A DNA stretch of 64,000 bases. Origin: Pseudanabaena sp. PCC 7367. GTDB taxonomy: Bacteria; Cyanobacteriota; Cyanobacteriia; Pseudanabaenales; Pseudanabaenaceae. The notes under the pieces were generated by a model. That model was not told the origin of the DNA. It saw nothing but the letters and a program-made list of their open reading frames with translations, and ran no database searches. The stretch covers positions 62,001 through 126,000 of the forward strand of contig NC_019701.1 of NCBI RefSeq assembly GCF_000317065.1, in the 5' to 3' direction. Position numbers and translations under genes: made by a program. Positions 63,245-64,000 of the stretch are shown one piece after another (the first letter of the stretch is position 1; the number at the start of each line of letters is the position of its first letter).

Positions 63245-64000
63245 ATGAGTCCTAACACCTCCTCATCCGACTCCGCCGCTAATGCCAACCAAAATTCTAG
63301 TAAATGGGATCTAGGTAAGTTTTACCAAACCCTGACTTATTTTGAAGTGCTGCCCTGGCTCCAGCAGATTGATGTATTGGGTTGGCTGGGTACTCGCAAC
63401 GATCCTAAGCCCGATCCTTCTGTGCTGGCTCCGTTGCTGGCGATCGTGGTAGGCGATCGGGGCATGGTGGGTAAGCAGTTAACTCAGTTTTTAGGTAACT
63501 CTGGCTATCGAATTCAGTCGGCTAATTTTTTTGCAGCAAATGCTACATCTACTAATGCTGTAACTAATGCCGATGTAGTTTTTCTCTGTCTAGATGCTTT
63601 GCTCAATCTCAATGTAGATGATTCTGAAACGCTGGGCAATCTAGATCCAAATGAGTTGATCGATCGCATTAAGTCCTGGCTCAAGCCCGATCAAGATCGA
63701 ATGTTATTTGATTTTCGGCAGGCTGGAGAGCAAGAGTCTGCAACTAACCCAGACCAGAGCAATACGAAGAATTTAAAAGAAATCTGGGGCATCCTTGATG
63801 ATGTGGTGATGGGCGGTGTGAGCGCTAGTAACATTACCCTGGGCGATCGCTCGGCGTTGTTCTATGGCAATGTGTCTACGGCCAATTCCGGTGGGTTTGC
63901 CTCGGTGCGATCGCGCAACTTTGAGCCAGGCATTGATCTAAGCGCCTATGATGGCATTGCTTTGCGGGTACGTGGCGACGGCAAACGCTATAAGTTTATG
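63245..64000 (+). CDS. CIA30-domain protein with N-terminal Rossmann-like part, 3' end outside window
   Basis: Open from ATG 63245 to the window edge (252 codons). A Ser/Asn-rich tail is followed by WDLGKFYQTLTYFEVLPWL and a Rossmann-like segment LLAIVVGDRGMVGKQLTQFL, where cyanobacterial relatives often have a complete NAD(P)-binding domain. Here that part is short, with NADVVFLCLDALLNL and an acidic insertion. From about residue 155 the CIA30 (NDUFAF1-like) domain begins: DDVVMGGVSASNITLGD, GNVSTANSGGFASVRS and YDGIALRVRGDG. The role is assembly-type or carbohydrate-binding, undefined. The end of the domain lies outside the window. Confidence 0.82.
   Translation, partial: MSPNTSSSDSAANANQNSSKWDLGKFYQTLTYFEVLPWLQQIDVLGWLGTRNDPKPDPSVLAPLLAIVVGDRGMVGKQLTQFLGNSGYRIQSANFFAANATSTNAVTNADVVFLCLDALLNLNVDDSETLGNLDPNELIDRIKSWLKPDQDRMLFDFRQAGEQESATNPDQSNTKNLKEIWGILDDVVMGGVSASNITLGDRSALFYGNVSTANSGGFASVRSRNFEPGIDLSAYDGIALRVRGDGKRYKFM

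Overview
The window looks like chromosome of a cyanobacterium, most likely a filamentous Pseudanabaena-type lineage. The phylum call rests on three things: HIP1-type GCGATCGC and CGATCG words throughout genes and spacers; NdhM, a subunit of the phototrophic NDH-1 complex; and a Gap2-type GAPDH, DUF4346, DUF2996 and DUF928 proteins and a full glycogen branching/debranching pair. The genus is only an impression. Gene density is moderate, with many AT-rich spacers of 300-1000 bp. No rRNA, tRNA, CRISPR array, intact prophage or intact insertion sequence was seen.

Layout. 1-7500 (mostly minus): 5' part of an S9 peptidase, uvrA, an orphan V/A-type ATPase subunit D, prmA and a DUF4346 gene. 7580-9950: purN and a FutC/CysA-like ABC ATPase. 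10150-18390 is a patchwork: a broken TpsA-type (FHA) secretion-domain fragment, a small exported protein, glgB, a DUF4214 protein with an RNDY-rich tract, a small unknown protein converging on a pentapeptide-repeat protein, and a decayed transposase. 18660-23400: truB, queF, a DUF928 protein, arsC and a small holin-like membrane protein.

23460-30680 is a surface-sugar region. It holds all four KDO-to-CMP-KDO genes (kdsD, kdsB, kdsA, kdsC), a putative GT-B glycosyltransferase, and convergently pseB-pseC, the first two steps towards pseudaminic-acid-type sugars. This suggests capsule, LPS-like or glycoprotein decoration containing ulosonic acids. 30950-42700: a SpoIIE phosphatase, a second DUF928 protein, a SleB-like hydrolase, a large unknown membrane-anchored protein divergent from leuA, gap2 and tldD.

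42707-43694 is a gene-poor kilobase with four copies of a 16-nt repeat, each of which opens a tiny ORF starting ATG AAA AAG. It also carries a 9-nt tandem repeat and a hairpin terminator pointing in the + direction. 43700-64000: a putative glycosyltransferase, an amino-acid ABC ATPase, glgX, a TPR protein, a GntR regulator, a cytosine-deaminase-like amidohydrolase, an aminotransferase, dps, ftsY with a very long acidic N-terminus, a second SpoIIE phosphatase, a CPBP protease, ndhM with a DUF2996 gene, a thioredoxin-fold protein and the start of a CIA30-domain protein.

A recurring theme is short tandem duplication (9-22 nt, 2-4 copies), both in spacers and in frame inside at least two enzymes (PseC and the deaminase). 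The observations most worth checking are the orphan ATPase subunit D, the repeat/mini-ORF array near 43.1-43.4 kb, and the KDO plus Pse gene neighbourhood.
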